From contig NZ_JAGDYT010000006.1 in the NCBI RefSeq assembly GCF_049116555.1, positions 434,001 to 498,000 of the forward strand: 64,000 bases of DNA, read 5' to 3'. Positions 7,595 through 17,100 of this stretch are shown in pieces. The position numbers were made by a program, and so were the translations under genes. The notes under the pieces were generated by a model. The model searched no databases and was not told the DNA's origin. It saw only the letters and a program-made list of their open reading frames with translations. The stretch's first letter is position 1, and every line of letters starts with the position of its first letter. Source of the DNA: Maricaulis maris_C. Its GTDB lineage: Bacteria; Pseudomonadota; Alphaproteobacteria; Caulobacterales; Maricaulaceae.

Positions 7595-9109
7595 ATGTCA
7601 TTCAAAACTTTTGCCGCCGGTCTTCTGGCGGCCACTTCGCTTATTTCATCGTCGGCCATCGCCCAGATCGTGACGGTCAACGCGGATACGCAGCAACGCA
7701 TCACTGACTATATCGACACGGCGGAGGCGGTTGGTTCAGCAGGCGGCCTGCTGGTCACGATCGGCGATGAAACCCTTATTTCCACGGGCTACGGGCTAGC
7801 CAATCGTGACGCCCAGTATCCGGCAACGCCTGACAGCGTGTTCGACATGGGTTCGCTGACCAAACAGTTCACCGCGGCGGCCATTCTGGTGTTGCAGGAG
7901 CGCGGCCAGCTGCATGTCACCGACACGCTCGATCAGTATTTCACCGACCTGCCGGCGGACAAGACCAGCATCACCATCCACCAGCTGCTGACGCACAGCT
8001 CGGGCCTGTCGGACCATTCTGGCGGTTATGAGGGCAGCGATCACAGCCCCTATAAGTCACGCGAGGACTTCTTTTCCGCGCTGTTCGCCAGCCCGCTCAG
8101 CCGGGAGCCAGGCACCTCGCTGGAATACTCCAATGCCGGCTATACGGTTCTCGCCGCAATCATCGAGGATGTCAGCGGCACGGACTATGAAAGTTTCCTG
8201 ATCGAGGCCGTGCTGGATCCGGCCGGCATGGACCAGACCGGTTACCGCCTGCGCGACTGGGACGATGAAAACCTGGCGCACATGTATTTCCACGGTTTCC
8301 TGGACCCGGAACGCGCGGATATCGGAACCTTCATCGAGCGCTGGCGCGAAGAAGAGGTCTCCTGGCACATGCTGGGCAATGGCGGCCTCTACACGACGCT
8401 CGTCGATATGGGCAGATGGCATCGTGCCCTGCAGGACGGCAGCGTAATATCAGCGGAATCAACCGCACAAATGCATGCGCCGCACATGCCCTGGGAAGGT
8501 CGGGATTCGGACCACTACGGCTATGGCTGGGTCGTGGAAACAGGATCCGAGGGCATACCCGTCAATCACGCCGGCTCGAACGGGCTTTTCAATGCCACGA
8601 TCCGCCGCTATCCGGCAGACGACATTCTGATCATGCACTGGACCAATGAAAGTCGCCCCTCTGCGGATCGCATGGGTCCGGTCGTGCGTCGCATGCTGGT
8701 CGACCCGACCTACGAGGCCAGCCCGGTTCACGCCTCGCCCTATACGCTGATCAACCAGTTCAGCCAGAGCCAGGCAGTTGAGCGCGTGGCCGACCTGCCC
8801 GCGCACCTCGAAGGGATTACCGGCCGCGAGCTCAGCGACCGCCGCATCCTGAATCGCGTCGGGTTTCATCTGCTGGGTGAAGAGCGCGGTGACTGGGCCG
8901 TCGCCCTCTTTGAGCTGAACACCGAGCTCTTCCCGGGCGATGGCAATCTCTTTGACAGCCTCGGGGAAGGACATGCCGCTCTGGGCAATAGCGAGGCCGC
9001 CCTCGCAGCCTTCCGCACATCTCTCGAGCTTGCGCCGCAAGACGACGACTGTGGCTGGTGCGACAATGCCCGCGACCGTATCGCTGAACTGGAGACCGGC
9101 GCGCAGTAG
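7595..9109 (+). CDS. secreted serine hydrolase, beta-lactamase (class C / PBP4*) fold with C-terminal TPR-like tail
   Basis: A 504-residue exported hydrolase of the beta-lactamase-related family (esterase, peptidase or PBP-like). The signal peptide is MSFKTFAAGLLAATSLISSSAIAQ, counted from ATG 7595; 16 codons of open frame upstream are not needed. The nucleophile motif SLTKQF (SxxK) and a YSNAGY tyrosine motif (YxN) are present, along with HHSGL-like THSSGLSDH. The last 80 residues (LFPGDGNLFDSLGEGHAALG and onward) form a TPR-like repeat, common in this family. The substrate is unknown. It stands alone, with no recognised regulator beside it. Confidence 0.88.
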   Translation: MSFKTFAAGLLAATSLISSSAIAQIVTVNADTQQRITDYIDTAEAVGSAGGLLVTIGDETLISTGYGLANRDAQYPATPDSVFDMGSLTKQFTAAAILVLQERGQLHVTDTLDQYFTDLPADKTSITIHQLLTHSSGLSDHSGGYEGSDHSPYKSREDFFSALFASPLSREPGTSLEYSNAGYTVLAAIIEDVSGTDYESFLIEAVLDPAGMDQTGYRLRDWDDENLAHMYFHGFLDPERADIGTFIERWREEEVSWHMLGNGGLYTTLVDMGRWHRALQDGSVISAESTAQMHAPHMPWEGRDSDHYGYGWVVETGSEGIPVNHAGSNGLFNATIRRYPADDILIMHWTNESRPSADRMGPVVRRMLVDPTYEASPVHASPYTLINQFSQSQAVERVADLPAHLEGITGRELSDRRILNRVGFHLLGEERGDWAVALFELNTELFPGDGNLFDSLGEGHAALGNSEAALAAFRTSLELAPQDDDCGWCDNARDRIAELETGAQ

Positions 9110-9151
9110 CGCCGGCATAAAATTTTATATTGTATTTAAATTTTTTGATGC

Positions 9152-9183
9152 CTAACGTAACTTTCCTACTGATTGGACGTTAG
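9152..9183. promoter_or_regulatory. inverted repeat upstream of the DUF2975 gene, candidate operator
   Basis: Perfect 7-bp arms CTAACGT (9152-9158) and ACGTTAG (9177-9183) flank an 18-base spacer, ending two bases before the start of the DUF2975 gene. The stretch upstream is strikingly AT-rich for this genome. A repressor bound here would block the gene start; the XRE protein encoded in the same operon is the obvious candidate. Confidence 0.4.
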
Positions 9184-9185
9184 AC

Positions 9186-9629
9186 ATGGCAAATAATTTT
9201 CCAGCTCCATCCGCCTTGGTTATCCGGGGTGTTCTGGTCGGTTTTTCCAGCGTGTTGCTGGCAGGGCTGGTTGTGGACGTGATCACAGATTCTCTCCCGT
9301 GGCCGAGCCTGCTTGCACCGGTCTGCTATGTGGCAGGCCTCTGGTTTGCGTCGGAAATTCTTGTTCGCCTGGAGAAAGGCAGCACGTTCAGCGACACGAT
9401 CATCGCCGGCCTGACAAAGGTGGGCGCCAGCCTCATGCTGGCTGGCTTCCTGGCCATCCTGGTCGCGCCAGCGCTTCTGCACCTATTGGCCAATGGATTC
9501 ACAGAGATGCGCGGCATGACCCTGGATCTGGAGCTGGCAAATCTGATGCTGGCCGTGACAGGGTTGGTGCTCATCTTGATTGCCCGACGCGGCGCCGACC
9601 TCCGGGCCCAGCTCGAGGGCTTTGTCTGA
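9186..9629 (+). CDS. DUF2975 family membrane protein
   Basis: A 147-residue protein with four predicted membrane helices (about residues 10-32, 38-60, 75-100 and 115-135), matching the size and layout of DUF2975 proteins. These are small bacterial membrane proteins almost always encoded next to a short XRE regulator; their function is not established. Here the partner starts inside the stop codon (TGATG overlap at 9629). No good Shine-Dalgarno is visible before ATG 9186. The pair looks like a self-regulated two-gene unit. Confidence 0.8.
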   Translation: MANNFPAPSALVIRGVLVGFSSVLLAGLVVDVITDSLPWPSLLAPVCYVAGLWFASEILVRLEKGSTFSDTIIAGLTKVGASLMLAGFLAILVAPALLHLLANGFTEMRGMTLDLELANLMLAVTGLVLILIARRGADLRAQLEGFV

Positions 9630-9862
9630 TGCCCGTTCGGGTTACCTTGGATGTGATGCTGGCGAGACGAAAGCGGCGCGCCCGGGAGGTCGCGGCCGAG
9701 ATCGGAATTTCCGAAACGCAGCTCAGCTTGTTGCGCACCGGAAAAGTGCGCGGCATGCGTTTCGATACGCTGTCCAAACTCTGCCTGGTGTTAGACTGCA
9801 GGCCCGGCGATATTCTCGATTATGACCTGGACCCCGCGGATCTCGATCAAGCGATCGACTAG
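9629..9862 (+). CDS. XRE/Cro-type helix-turn-helix regulator (YozG-like)
   Basis: A 77-residue DNA-binding protein consisting of little more than one helix-turn-helix: LARRKRRAREVAAEIGISET followed by QLSLLRTGKVRGMRFDTLSK. The C-terminus has the family-typical CRPGDILDYD. Such proteins pair with DUF2975 membrane proteins. Translation is coupled: its ATG shares a base with the upstream stop. It probably controls its own operon through the inverted repeat at 9152-9183, by analogy with other small XRE autorepressors. It is convergent with argS, two bases away. Confidence 0.88.
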   Translation: MPVRVTLDVMLARRKRRAREVAAEIGISETQLSLLRTGKVRGMRFDTLSKLCLVLDCRPGDILDYDLDPADLDQAID

Positions 9863-9864
9863 GC

Positions 9865-11631
9865 CTACATCCGCTCTGGCGCTTCCAGTCCAACCAGGTG
9901 CAGGCAGAGCTCAAGCTGTTTGAGCGTTGCCTGGGCCAGGGCCAGGCGGGAGGCCTTGGTCGTATCGTGATCCGCGCCGAGGATCGGGCAGGCCGCATAG
10001 AATTTCGAGAATGTCTGGGCCAGGGTGAAGGCGTGATCACAGATCGTGTTTGGCGCCCGGTTGTCACAGGCCTGCTCCAGCGCCGTGCCAAAAGCGTCCA
10101 GGGCCAGCACCAGATCGGTCTCTTCCTGGGTGCCGACGACAATCGCGCCCGGCGCCACGCCCTCTCGCTCCGCCTTGCGCATGAGCGATTTCACACGAAC
10201 AGCAGCGTAGAGCAGATAGGGACCTGTCTTGCCTTCGAAACTGGTGAAACGGTCCAGATCGAACACGTAGTTGGTTGTGCGGTAATTCTGCAGATCGGCG
10301 AACTTGATCGCAGCCAGACCAACCATGCGCGCAACATTCGCCCGCTCTTCCTCGGATGCATCAGCAGCGAGCCCCGCCTCCTTGAGGCGCTCACCCGCAC
10401 GCTCGATGGCCGAGGAGATCAGGTCGGCGAGACGGAATGTGCCACCATCGCGGGTCCGCAGGCGTTTGCCGTCGGTTCCGTTGACGGTACCGAATTTGAC
10501 GTGCTCCAACGCCCCCTCAGCCGCCAGGCCCGCCCTGCTGGCAGCGCGGAAAACTTGCTCGAAATGATCCGACTGCGCCAGATCGACAACGTAGAGTGTC
10601 AGGTCCGGGCCGACCTCATTTTTGCGATCGAGGATCGTCGCGAGGTCCGTCGTTCCGTAGAGTGACGCACCGCCCGAGGTCACCAGAATCAAAGGCGCGA
10701 GTTCTTTCTTGTCGCCCTCCCGAGCTACACGCACGACCCAGGCGCCATCACTTTTCTCTGCAACGGCGCGATCCTTGAAATCCTGCACAAGGCCCGGGAT
10801 CAGGGGGTCGACATCGCTTTCGCCCTTCCACAGGTCGAAATGCACACCCAGCGCGCCAAAATCGCGTTTCAGGGCGGCGACCGAAACCTCGATGAAATGA
10901 CGCAGCAAGGCCCGGTAGCCCGGACGTCCGGCCTGCAGCTCGGCGGTGGCGGCACGGGAGATCTCCAACCGCTCCGGATCGGCCTTGGCCTTGACCGAGG
11001 CTTGCGGGTAAAGGCGCGCCAGATCCTCGATCGTGACCGGCGGCTCGGATGGATAGCCGTCGGTAATGTCTGGATCGAAATAGACGAGGTCCGGCTGCTC
11101 GTCGCGCAGCTCGGTGATCAGGTGGCCCATTTGCAGGCCCCAGTCTCCGAGATGGATATCCGACACCACCGTGTCGCCGCGAAAGCGGAACAGGCGCTGC
11201 AGGCTGTCACCCAGCACCGAGGAGCGCAGATGGCCGACATGCATCGGCTTGGCGACATTGGGGCCGCCGAAATCGATCATCACCGTCTTCGGTGCCGCGG
11301 TGACCGGCGCTCCGGCCCGCTCATCGGCAGCGATCTCGGCCGCGCGCTCGCCATAGAGGTATTCGGCCGGACGCAGATTGATGAAGCCCGGGCCGGCAAT
11401 TTCAGCGGCGCCGATCTGCGGGATGCCGTGCAGCGCGTCGATCAGCTTGCCAGCCAGTTCCCGCGGATTGGTCTTGGCCTGTTTGGCCGCGGGCATGGCG
11501 CCATTGCACTGGAAGGGGAAGATTTCGGGATTCTGCCTGGACGGGGTCACACGGCCCAGCTCTCGCGGAAGCTCGAGGGAAGCAAACGCGTCGCCCAGCA
11601 CGGCGCTGAGCTGTTCGGCAATAGAAGGCAT
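9865..11631 (-). CDS. argS: arginyl-tRNA synthetase
   Basis: A 588-residue class I aminoacyl-tRNA synthetase that charges tRNA-Arg. The N-terminal Arg-specific tRNA-binding domain covers about residues 1-105. The HIGH signature appears as MHVGHLRSS (HVGH at 131-134) and the KMSKS loop is replaced by a DGKRLRTRDG-type stretch, as in many ArgRS enzymes. The C-terminal DALR anticodon-binding domain begins near residue 460. Length is normal. The downstream 192-residue lipoprotein gene lies four bases upstream of its start on the same strand, so the two are probably cotranscribed. Confidence 0.97.
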   Translation of the reverse strand: MPSIAEQLSAVLGDAFASLELPRELGRVTPSRQNPEIFPFQCNGAMPAAKQAKTNPRELAGKLIDALHGIPQIGAAEIAGPGFINLRPAEYLYGERAAEIAADERAGAPVTAAPKTVMIDFGGPNVAKPMHVGHLRSSVLGDSLQRLFRFRGDTVVSDIHLGDWGLQMGHLITELRDEQPDLVYFDPDITDGYPSEPPVTIEDLARLYPQASVKAKADPERLEISRAATAELQAGRPGYRALLRHFIEVSVAALKRDFGALGVHFDLWKGESDVDPLIPGLVQDFKDRAVAEKSDGAWVVRVAREGDKKELAPLILVTSGGASLYGTTDLATILDRKNEVGPDLTLYVVDLAQSDHFEQVFRAASRAGLAAEGALEHVKFGTVNGTDGKRLRTRDGGTFRLADLISSAIERAGERLKEAGLAADASEEERANVARMVGLAAIKFADLQNYRTTNYVFDLDRFTSFEGKTGPYLLYAAVRVKSLMRKAEREGVAPGAIVVGTQEETDLVLALDAFGTALEQACDNRAPNTICDHAFTLAQTFSKFYAACPILGADHDTTKASRLALAQATLKQLELCLHLVGLEAPERM

Positions 11632-11635
11632 GTAT

Positions 11636-12214
11636 CTAGTCCTGGCCGGCCGACACGCGGAAACGCTGTCCGGAGCGGTTGAAGGCGATCTGTTCCGGGG
11701 TCAGCTCGAAGCCAACAAGGATCTCGAAATTGACACCCGACGTGCCTTCATCGGCGCGCGGGATGGAGATGGCATCAATGGTCTCGGTCAGATAGACGCG
11801 GTCTTCATCTGCATCAAAGCGGACACGAACCGGGAAGACTTCCTTGACGATGACGGCCATGTCGCGACGGGTAACCGCGACGAAGAATTCATAGGTCCGC
11901 TCGCGCCCCTGGGCCGCGGGACCGCGTCCGAAGCCGAAATCGATTTCCAGATTGGCCAGGATGGGGCGTTCGCCATAATAGCTGCACAGTGACCGCACAG
12001 CGATCACTTCGCCGGTGAAGCCGACATTCTCATAGACGATGTCATCGCCGTGGAATTCGACCATGCGGTGAGCGTCATAGAGCGACAGGGCGGACGGGCA
12101 GGGACCGATATTCGGCTCCGGATCGACGAATACGCTGCCGACGCTCTGACAGGAAGACAGCAGGCCAGCCATTGCGGCCATTGCGGCAAGAGAACGCACG
12201 GATTTGAACGACAT
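11636..12214 (-). CDS. hypothetical lipoprotein
   Basis: A 192-residue putative outer-membrane or periplasmic lipoprotein. A signal peptide ends in the lipobox LLSSC, so lipidation is predicted at C22. The mature part has segments such as GFTGEVIAVRSLCSYYG and YEFFVAVTRRDMAVIVKEVF, which look like a beta-rich domain seen in uncharacterised alphaproteobacterial lipoproteins. The function is unknown. It lies immediately upstream of argS (four-base gap) and diverges from ispH across about 120 bases that must hold both promoters. Confidence 0.75.
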   Translation of the reverse strand: MSFKSVRSLAAMAAMAGLLSSCQSVGSVFVDPEPNIGPCPSALSLYDAHRMVEFHGDDIVYENVGFTGEVIAVRSLCSYYGERPILANLEIDFGFGRGPAAQGRERTYEFFVAVTRRDMAVIVKEVFPVRVRFDADEDRVYLTETIDAISIPRADEGTSGVNFEILVGFELTPEQIAFNRSGQRFRVSAGQD

Positions 12215-12333
12215 TATGTACTACCTGTCCTGGAAACAGACCCGGCCGCTGGCATGGGACCGGGCTCTTTGTTACCACGGTCATACGATGGAGATGCCGC
12301 TTCCGCAACGCCATCGCTGAAGGAGAGACGAGC

Positions 12334-13284
12334 GTGACCGCGACACCCCGCCCCCCATTGACCATATTGCGCGCCGCCCCGCGCGGTTTCTGCGCCGGAG
12401 TTGACCGTGCGATCCAGATTGTGGAGCGGGCGATCGAGCGTTTCGGCGCGCCGGTCTATGTACGCCATGAAATCGTCCACAACCGACATGTCGTGGAGCG
12501 GCTGGAGGCGTTGGGCGCGGTTTTCGTCGAGGAGCTCGATGAATGCCCGGATGACCGTCCGGTTGTCTTTTCCGCCCATGGCGTGCCCAAGACGGTCCCC
12601 GCGGAAGCCGAGCGCCGCGAGATGATCTATGTCGATGCGACCTGCCCGCTGGTGTCAAAAGTCCATGTCGAGGCCCAGCGGCATTTTGCCAATGGCGATG
12701 AGATCATCCTGATCGGTCATGCCGGTCATCCCGAAGTTGTCGGCACGATGGGTCAATTGCCCGAGGGCGCGATCAGCCTGGTGGAAACCGTCGATGATGC
12801 CGACCATTTCACGCCGCGCGATCCGGAGCGCATCGCTTTCGTGACCCAGACAACACTTTCGGTGGACGACACCTCGGCCATAGTTGCGCGGCTGCAGGGA
12901 CGCTTCCCGGGCATGAAGGCGCCGCACAAGGAAGACATCTGCTATGCCACCACCAATCGCCAGGCGGCGGTCAAGGCGATGGCACCGCGCAGTGATCTGG
13001 TCTTCGTGATCGGCTCGCCGAACTCCTCGAACTCGGTGCGCCTTGTCGAGGTCGCCCAGCGGTCCGGTGCCAATGATGCGCGACTGGTCTCGTGCGCCGC
13101 CGATGTCGACTGGGCCACGATCGGCGCAATCCGCACGGTCGGCATCACCGCGGGCGCGTCCGCTCCGGAAGATCTCGTGGAAGGGCTCATCAATGCCTTC
13201 CGCGCGCGCTATGATGTGCAGCTTGAGGATATCCGCGTCACCGACGAGGATGTCGTCTTCAAACTGCCCCGCGCCGTCGCCTGA
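12334..13284 (+). CDS. ispH: 4-hydroxy-3-methylbut-2-enyl diphosphate reductase
   Basis: IspH (LytB) catalyses the last MEP-pathway step, reducing HMBPP to IPP and DMAPP with a [4Fe-4S] cluster. The 316-residue protein keeps the three cluster cysteines: C20 (RGFCAGVDRA), C104 (VDATCPLVSK) and C203 (DICYATTNRQ). The HNRHVV and SPNSSNS motifs are also present. It starts at GTG 12334 with AAGGAG well placed. It leads a run with the DUF1801 gene and rnhA on the plus strand. The preceding MEP enzyme, IspG, is encoded at 56.8-57.9 kb. Confidence 0.97.
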   Translation: MTATPRPPLTILRAAPRGFCAGVDRAIQIVERAIERFGAPVYVRHEIVHNRHVVERLEALGAVFVEELDECPDDRPVVFSAHGVPKTVPAEAERREMIYVDATCPLVSKVHVEAQRHFANGDEIILIGHAGHPEVVGTMGQLPEGAISLVETVDDADHFTPRDPERIAFVTQTTLSVDDTSAIVARLQGRFPGMKAPHKEDICYATTNRQAAVKAMAPRSDLVFVIGSPNSSNSVRLVEVAQRSGANDARLVSCAADVDWATIGAIRTVGITAGASAPEDLVEGLINAFRARYDVQLEDIRVTDEDVVFKLPRAVA

Positions 13285-13293
13285 GGACATTCC

Positions 13294-13713
13294 ATGGCCG
13301 AGAACAAGACCCAGCCCACCGCCATCAAACCCGCCGATTATGTCGAGACCATCGAGCACCCCGTACGCCGCGAAGATGCCCGTACCCTGCTCGCCCTGAT
13401 GGAACGCATCAGCGGCTGGGAACCGAAGATGTGGGGCGCGGCCATCATTGGTTACGGGACTTATCACTACACATATGAGAGCGGTCGCGAGGGCGAATTC
13501 ATGCGCACGGGCTTCTCCCCGCGCAAGGCCAACATGGTCGTCTACATCATGCCCGGCTATAGCGATTACTCGGAAACACTCGCCCGGCTCGGCAAGCACA
13601 AGCTTGGCAAATCCTGCCTTTACATCAACAAGCTGGCGGATGTGGACATGGCTGTCCTGGAAGAGATCATCCGTGCCGGCCTCGACGACATGGCGAAGAA
13701 ATATCCATTGTGA
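13294..13713 (+). CDS. DUF1801 domain protein
   Basis: A 139-residue protein of the YdhG-like DUF1801 fold. The core shows KMWGAAIIGYGTYHYTYESG and a YIMPGYSDY segment followed by KLGKSCLYINKL, which are characteristic. The family has no firmly assigned function. The gene starts nine bases after ispH and its last four bases overlap the GTG start of rnhA, so it is translationally coupled to rnhA. Confidence 0.85.
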   Translation: MAENKTQPTAIKPADYVETIEHPVRREDARTLLALMERISGWEPKMWGAAIIGYGTYHYTYESGREGEFMRTGFSPRKANMVVYIMPGYSDYSETLARLGKHKLGKSCLYINKLADVDMAVLEEIIRAGLDDMAKKYPL

Positions 13714-14153
13714 GTACGATCACCATCCACACTGACGGCGCCTGTTCCGGCAATCCCGGACCGGGCGGATGGGGCGCCATTCTGGAGTGGAATGGCCACC
13801 GCAAGGAACTCAAGGGCGGCGAGGCCGACACCACCAATAACCGCATGGAAATGATGGCCGCGATCCAGGCCCTGGACGCACTCAAGAAGGCCGACCGCTC
13901 GGTCATCCTGATCACCGACAGCGTCTATCTGCGCGATGGCATCACCAAATGGATCCATGGCTGGAAGAAGCGCGACTGGAAGACCGCCGGCAAGAAGCCC
14001 GTGAAGAATGTCGATTTGTGGAAACGACTGGATGACCTCACCCGGTCGCACACGATCGACTGGCGCTGGGTCAAGGGCCATGCCGGAGACCCCGGCAATG
14101 AGCGGGCCGACGAACTCGCGCGCGAAGGACTGGCCGAAGCTCGCGGCCGCTAG
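13710..14153 (+). CDS. rnhA: ribonuclease HI
   Basis: A 147-residue RNase HI that degrades the RNA strand of RNA-DNA hybrids, for example Okazaki primers and R-loops. The catalytic carboxylates are all visible: D9 (IHTDGACSGNPG), E47 (NNRMEMMA), D70 (ITDSVYL) and D134 (GNERADELA), with H124 in the KGHAGDP loop. The start is GTG 13710, overlapping the DUF1801 gene by four bases. Its 3' end overlaps the end of the convergent hybrid kinase gene by four bases. Confidence 0.97.
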   Translation: MSTITIHTDGACSGNPGPGGWGAILEWNGHRKELKGGEADTTNNRMEMMAAIQALDALKKADRSVILITDSVYLRDGITKWIHGWKKRDWKTAGKKPVKNVDLWKRLDDLTRSHTIDWRWVKGHAGDPGNERADELAREGLAEARGR

Positions 14154-17100
14154 GCCTGCCGCGTTTGCTCGCTGCCAGACCTTGACGGGCTGGCTGCCGC
14201 GAGTTCGCGACGCAAGGCCTCGAGCACGTCCGGCAGGTTCAGGGGCTTGGTGAAATACCCCGTCGCCCCGATCCGGGCACATAATTCCCGGGTCGCACGC
14301 GTCGCATCGGCCGTGAGGGCAAAAATCGGAATTCCGGCATAGCTCGCGTCCGATGCGCGGATCCGCCGGATTGCTTCATCCCCCGCCATGACCGGCATCT
14401 GGATATCCATCAAGACAGCGTCGAACGTGTTGGCGTCCAGCATGTCGAGCGCTTCCTGACCGTTCACCGCCGTCATGACGTCGTACCGATTATGCTGCAG
14501 CAAGGCCGCGATCACCATCAGATTGGCCTGGACATCATCAACAACCAGAACCCGTCGTCCGACCTCACCAGCATTGGCCACGGCGGATGAGCGGGCCGGT
14601 GCCGTGTTCGCCACCCAGGTGTGATCCGCCGGAAGTGGCAGGGTGAACCAGAAGGTCGACCCCTCGCCCACAACGCTGTCAACGCCGATCTCGCCACCCA
14701 TCAGCGAAACCAGCTCATGGCAGATTGCGAGCCCGAGCCCCGTGCCCCCGTATTTTCGGGTAATCGAATTATCGGCCTGGGCAAAGCGGTCGAAAATGGC
14801 GGCGAGATTCTCGGTTTCTATTCCGGGGCCCGTATCCGTGACGCGGAAATCAATGCTGTCTCCTTCGCCGACCCGGATTTCGACGCTGACCGCACCGCTA
14901 TCGGTGAACTTGATCGCATTGCCGATGATATTGATCAGGACTTGCCGGATCCTCTTCTCGTCGCCGACCACAAAACGGGCCACATCAGAGGACAGAGCCA
15001 CGTCGAGTTCGAGCTGTTTTTCCTTGGCCCGCAACTGCATGATGTCGCCAACCATGGCGACCAGCCCGCGCATTTCGAATGATCGTTTCTCAAGCTCGAT
15101 CATACCGGATTCAATCTTCGAGATATCGAGGATGTCATCGATCAGGTCAGCCAGCGCCTGACCGGAATTGCGGATGGTCTCGACATGCGAGGCCTGTTTG
15201 CTGGTCAGCTCGGTCATTTGCAGGATCTGGGTCATGCCCAGCACGCCATTGAGCGGCGTCCTGATCTCGTGACTCATATTCGCGAGGAATTCGGATTTGG
15301 CGAGGCTGGCGCTCTCGGCCCGCTCTCGGGCCATGTCCAGAGCCGCGGCCTGCTCGATATCTGCCGTCATATCCATGTGGACGCCCGTCAGGATCGGGGG
15401 CGCGTCCAGTCGTTCGCGATAGACACCGAGGGACCGGATATGCCGAAAACTGCCGTCAGGCCGGGCGTAGCGATACTCTCGCTTGAGCTGTGTCTTTGTC
15501 TTGTAGGCTTCGGCCAGGCCCGCAGCGACGGCATCGCGGTCGTCCGGGTGAATGCCCGCAACCCAGTCGGCCGGAGATGGATTGGCTGCACCATCGGGAA
15601 TATTGAACAGGGAACGGCTGCCCTCATCCCAATGATACTCATTGGTGGTGGGACAGACGTCCCAGACACCAATGCCCGAACTGTTGAGAGCGACTTCCAG
15701 CCGGGTCGAGATCAGGCGCAGCTCCTCCTCGCGCTCCCGGCGTTCGGAAATGTCCTGGAAAGAACCGACAAGGCGGACCGCTTCCCCATCAGCGAGGATG
15801 CGCCGACCGACCGCCCGGACCCAGATGCGCCGGTTCTTGGCCGTAATGAGCGGCAGTTCCAGATCCCATGGCTCGCCGGTTTCAACGCAGTGCTCGACGG
15901 CCTGCGAAATCTGGTCGCGGGCTTCCGGGGCGTAGAAATTGATCGCGTGCTCCATATCCGGAAGATAGTCGCGATCAACCTCATGAATCCTGCGGGTCAC
16001 GGCGTCCCAGATCGGCGTCATCGTGTCGAGATCGACCTCCCAGCTGCCAATCCCGCCAAGCTCCGTGACGGCAGACAGACGCTCGAGGAGAGACTCCAGT
16101 CGTTTCTGGCTCTCGACCAGTCCCGCTTCGGTTTGCTTGCGTTCGGTAATGTCGAAGCGAACGAAAATATACCGTTCAACCTCACCCGCTGAATTCAGCT
16201 GCGGCGCGATGATCGAGTCAGCCCAGAATATCTCGCCCGACCGGCTGCGATTACAGATTTCACCACGCCAGGGCCGGCCCGCCCGAATCGTCGCCCACAT
16301 GTCTTTCCAGAAGGCTTCCGGGTGCATGCCCTCGTCCTGCAGGAACTGATGGGTCCGGCCAATGACGTCTTCGGCCGAGTATCCGCTCAACTGGCAGAAC
16401 GCCTCATTGACGTCGATGATGACACCATTCGGGTCAGCCACGCTGAAAACAGTGTGCTCGCGGATCACATTCATCAGCGATTGGGTCTCCAGCAATGCCT
16501 TGCTGAGCTGGTCCCGGATACGGTTTCTTTCGGTAATATCGGTCTGCACCGACATGTAGCCCGTACAGGTGCCGGTGGCATCGGTGATGGGCGTCAACTC
16601 GATGAGAACAGTGTATTCGGTCCCGTTCTTGTGGCGGTTGACCAGCTCGACCTGGCACTCCCTGCCGGCCTCAACCGCATCCACCATCTCCTGCACGACC
16701 TGGCGGTCGGAATTCGCGCAAAGCAGGAATGAGCCGGGGAAGCGCCCGAGCATCTCTGACAGCGCATAGCCTGTCTGCCGCTCGAACGCCGGATTGGCCC
16801 ACTCGATCGCCCCCGTCCGATTGGAGATCACCACGGAATTGTGGGTGTGTCGGGCGACCAGGGCGAGACGGGTCTGTTCGCGCGAGACGATCCGGTCGCG
16901 GATCAGGTTTTCGACCATCCGGGCAAGCGAAACCAGGCGGTCGCGAGCAGGCTGATCCAACTCCAGCGGCGCGTCATGGATTGCGCACAGCGTGCCCAGC
17001 TTCTCCCCCGACGCCAGTCGGATGGGTACGCCGGCATATCCACGAATGTGAGGAGCGCCGGTGACCAGCGGATTTTCCGCGAACAGCGGATCATCAAGCG

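Noticed and set aside
7547..9109. Possible antibiotic-resistance beta-lactamase at 7.6 kb and again at 49.1 kb
   Set aside because: Both have SxxK and YxN motifs, but the family is broad and includes esterases and peptidases. No ampR-like regulator is present and resistance cannot be claimed from sequence.
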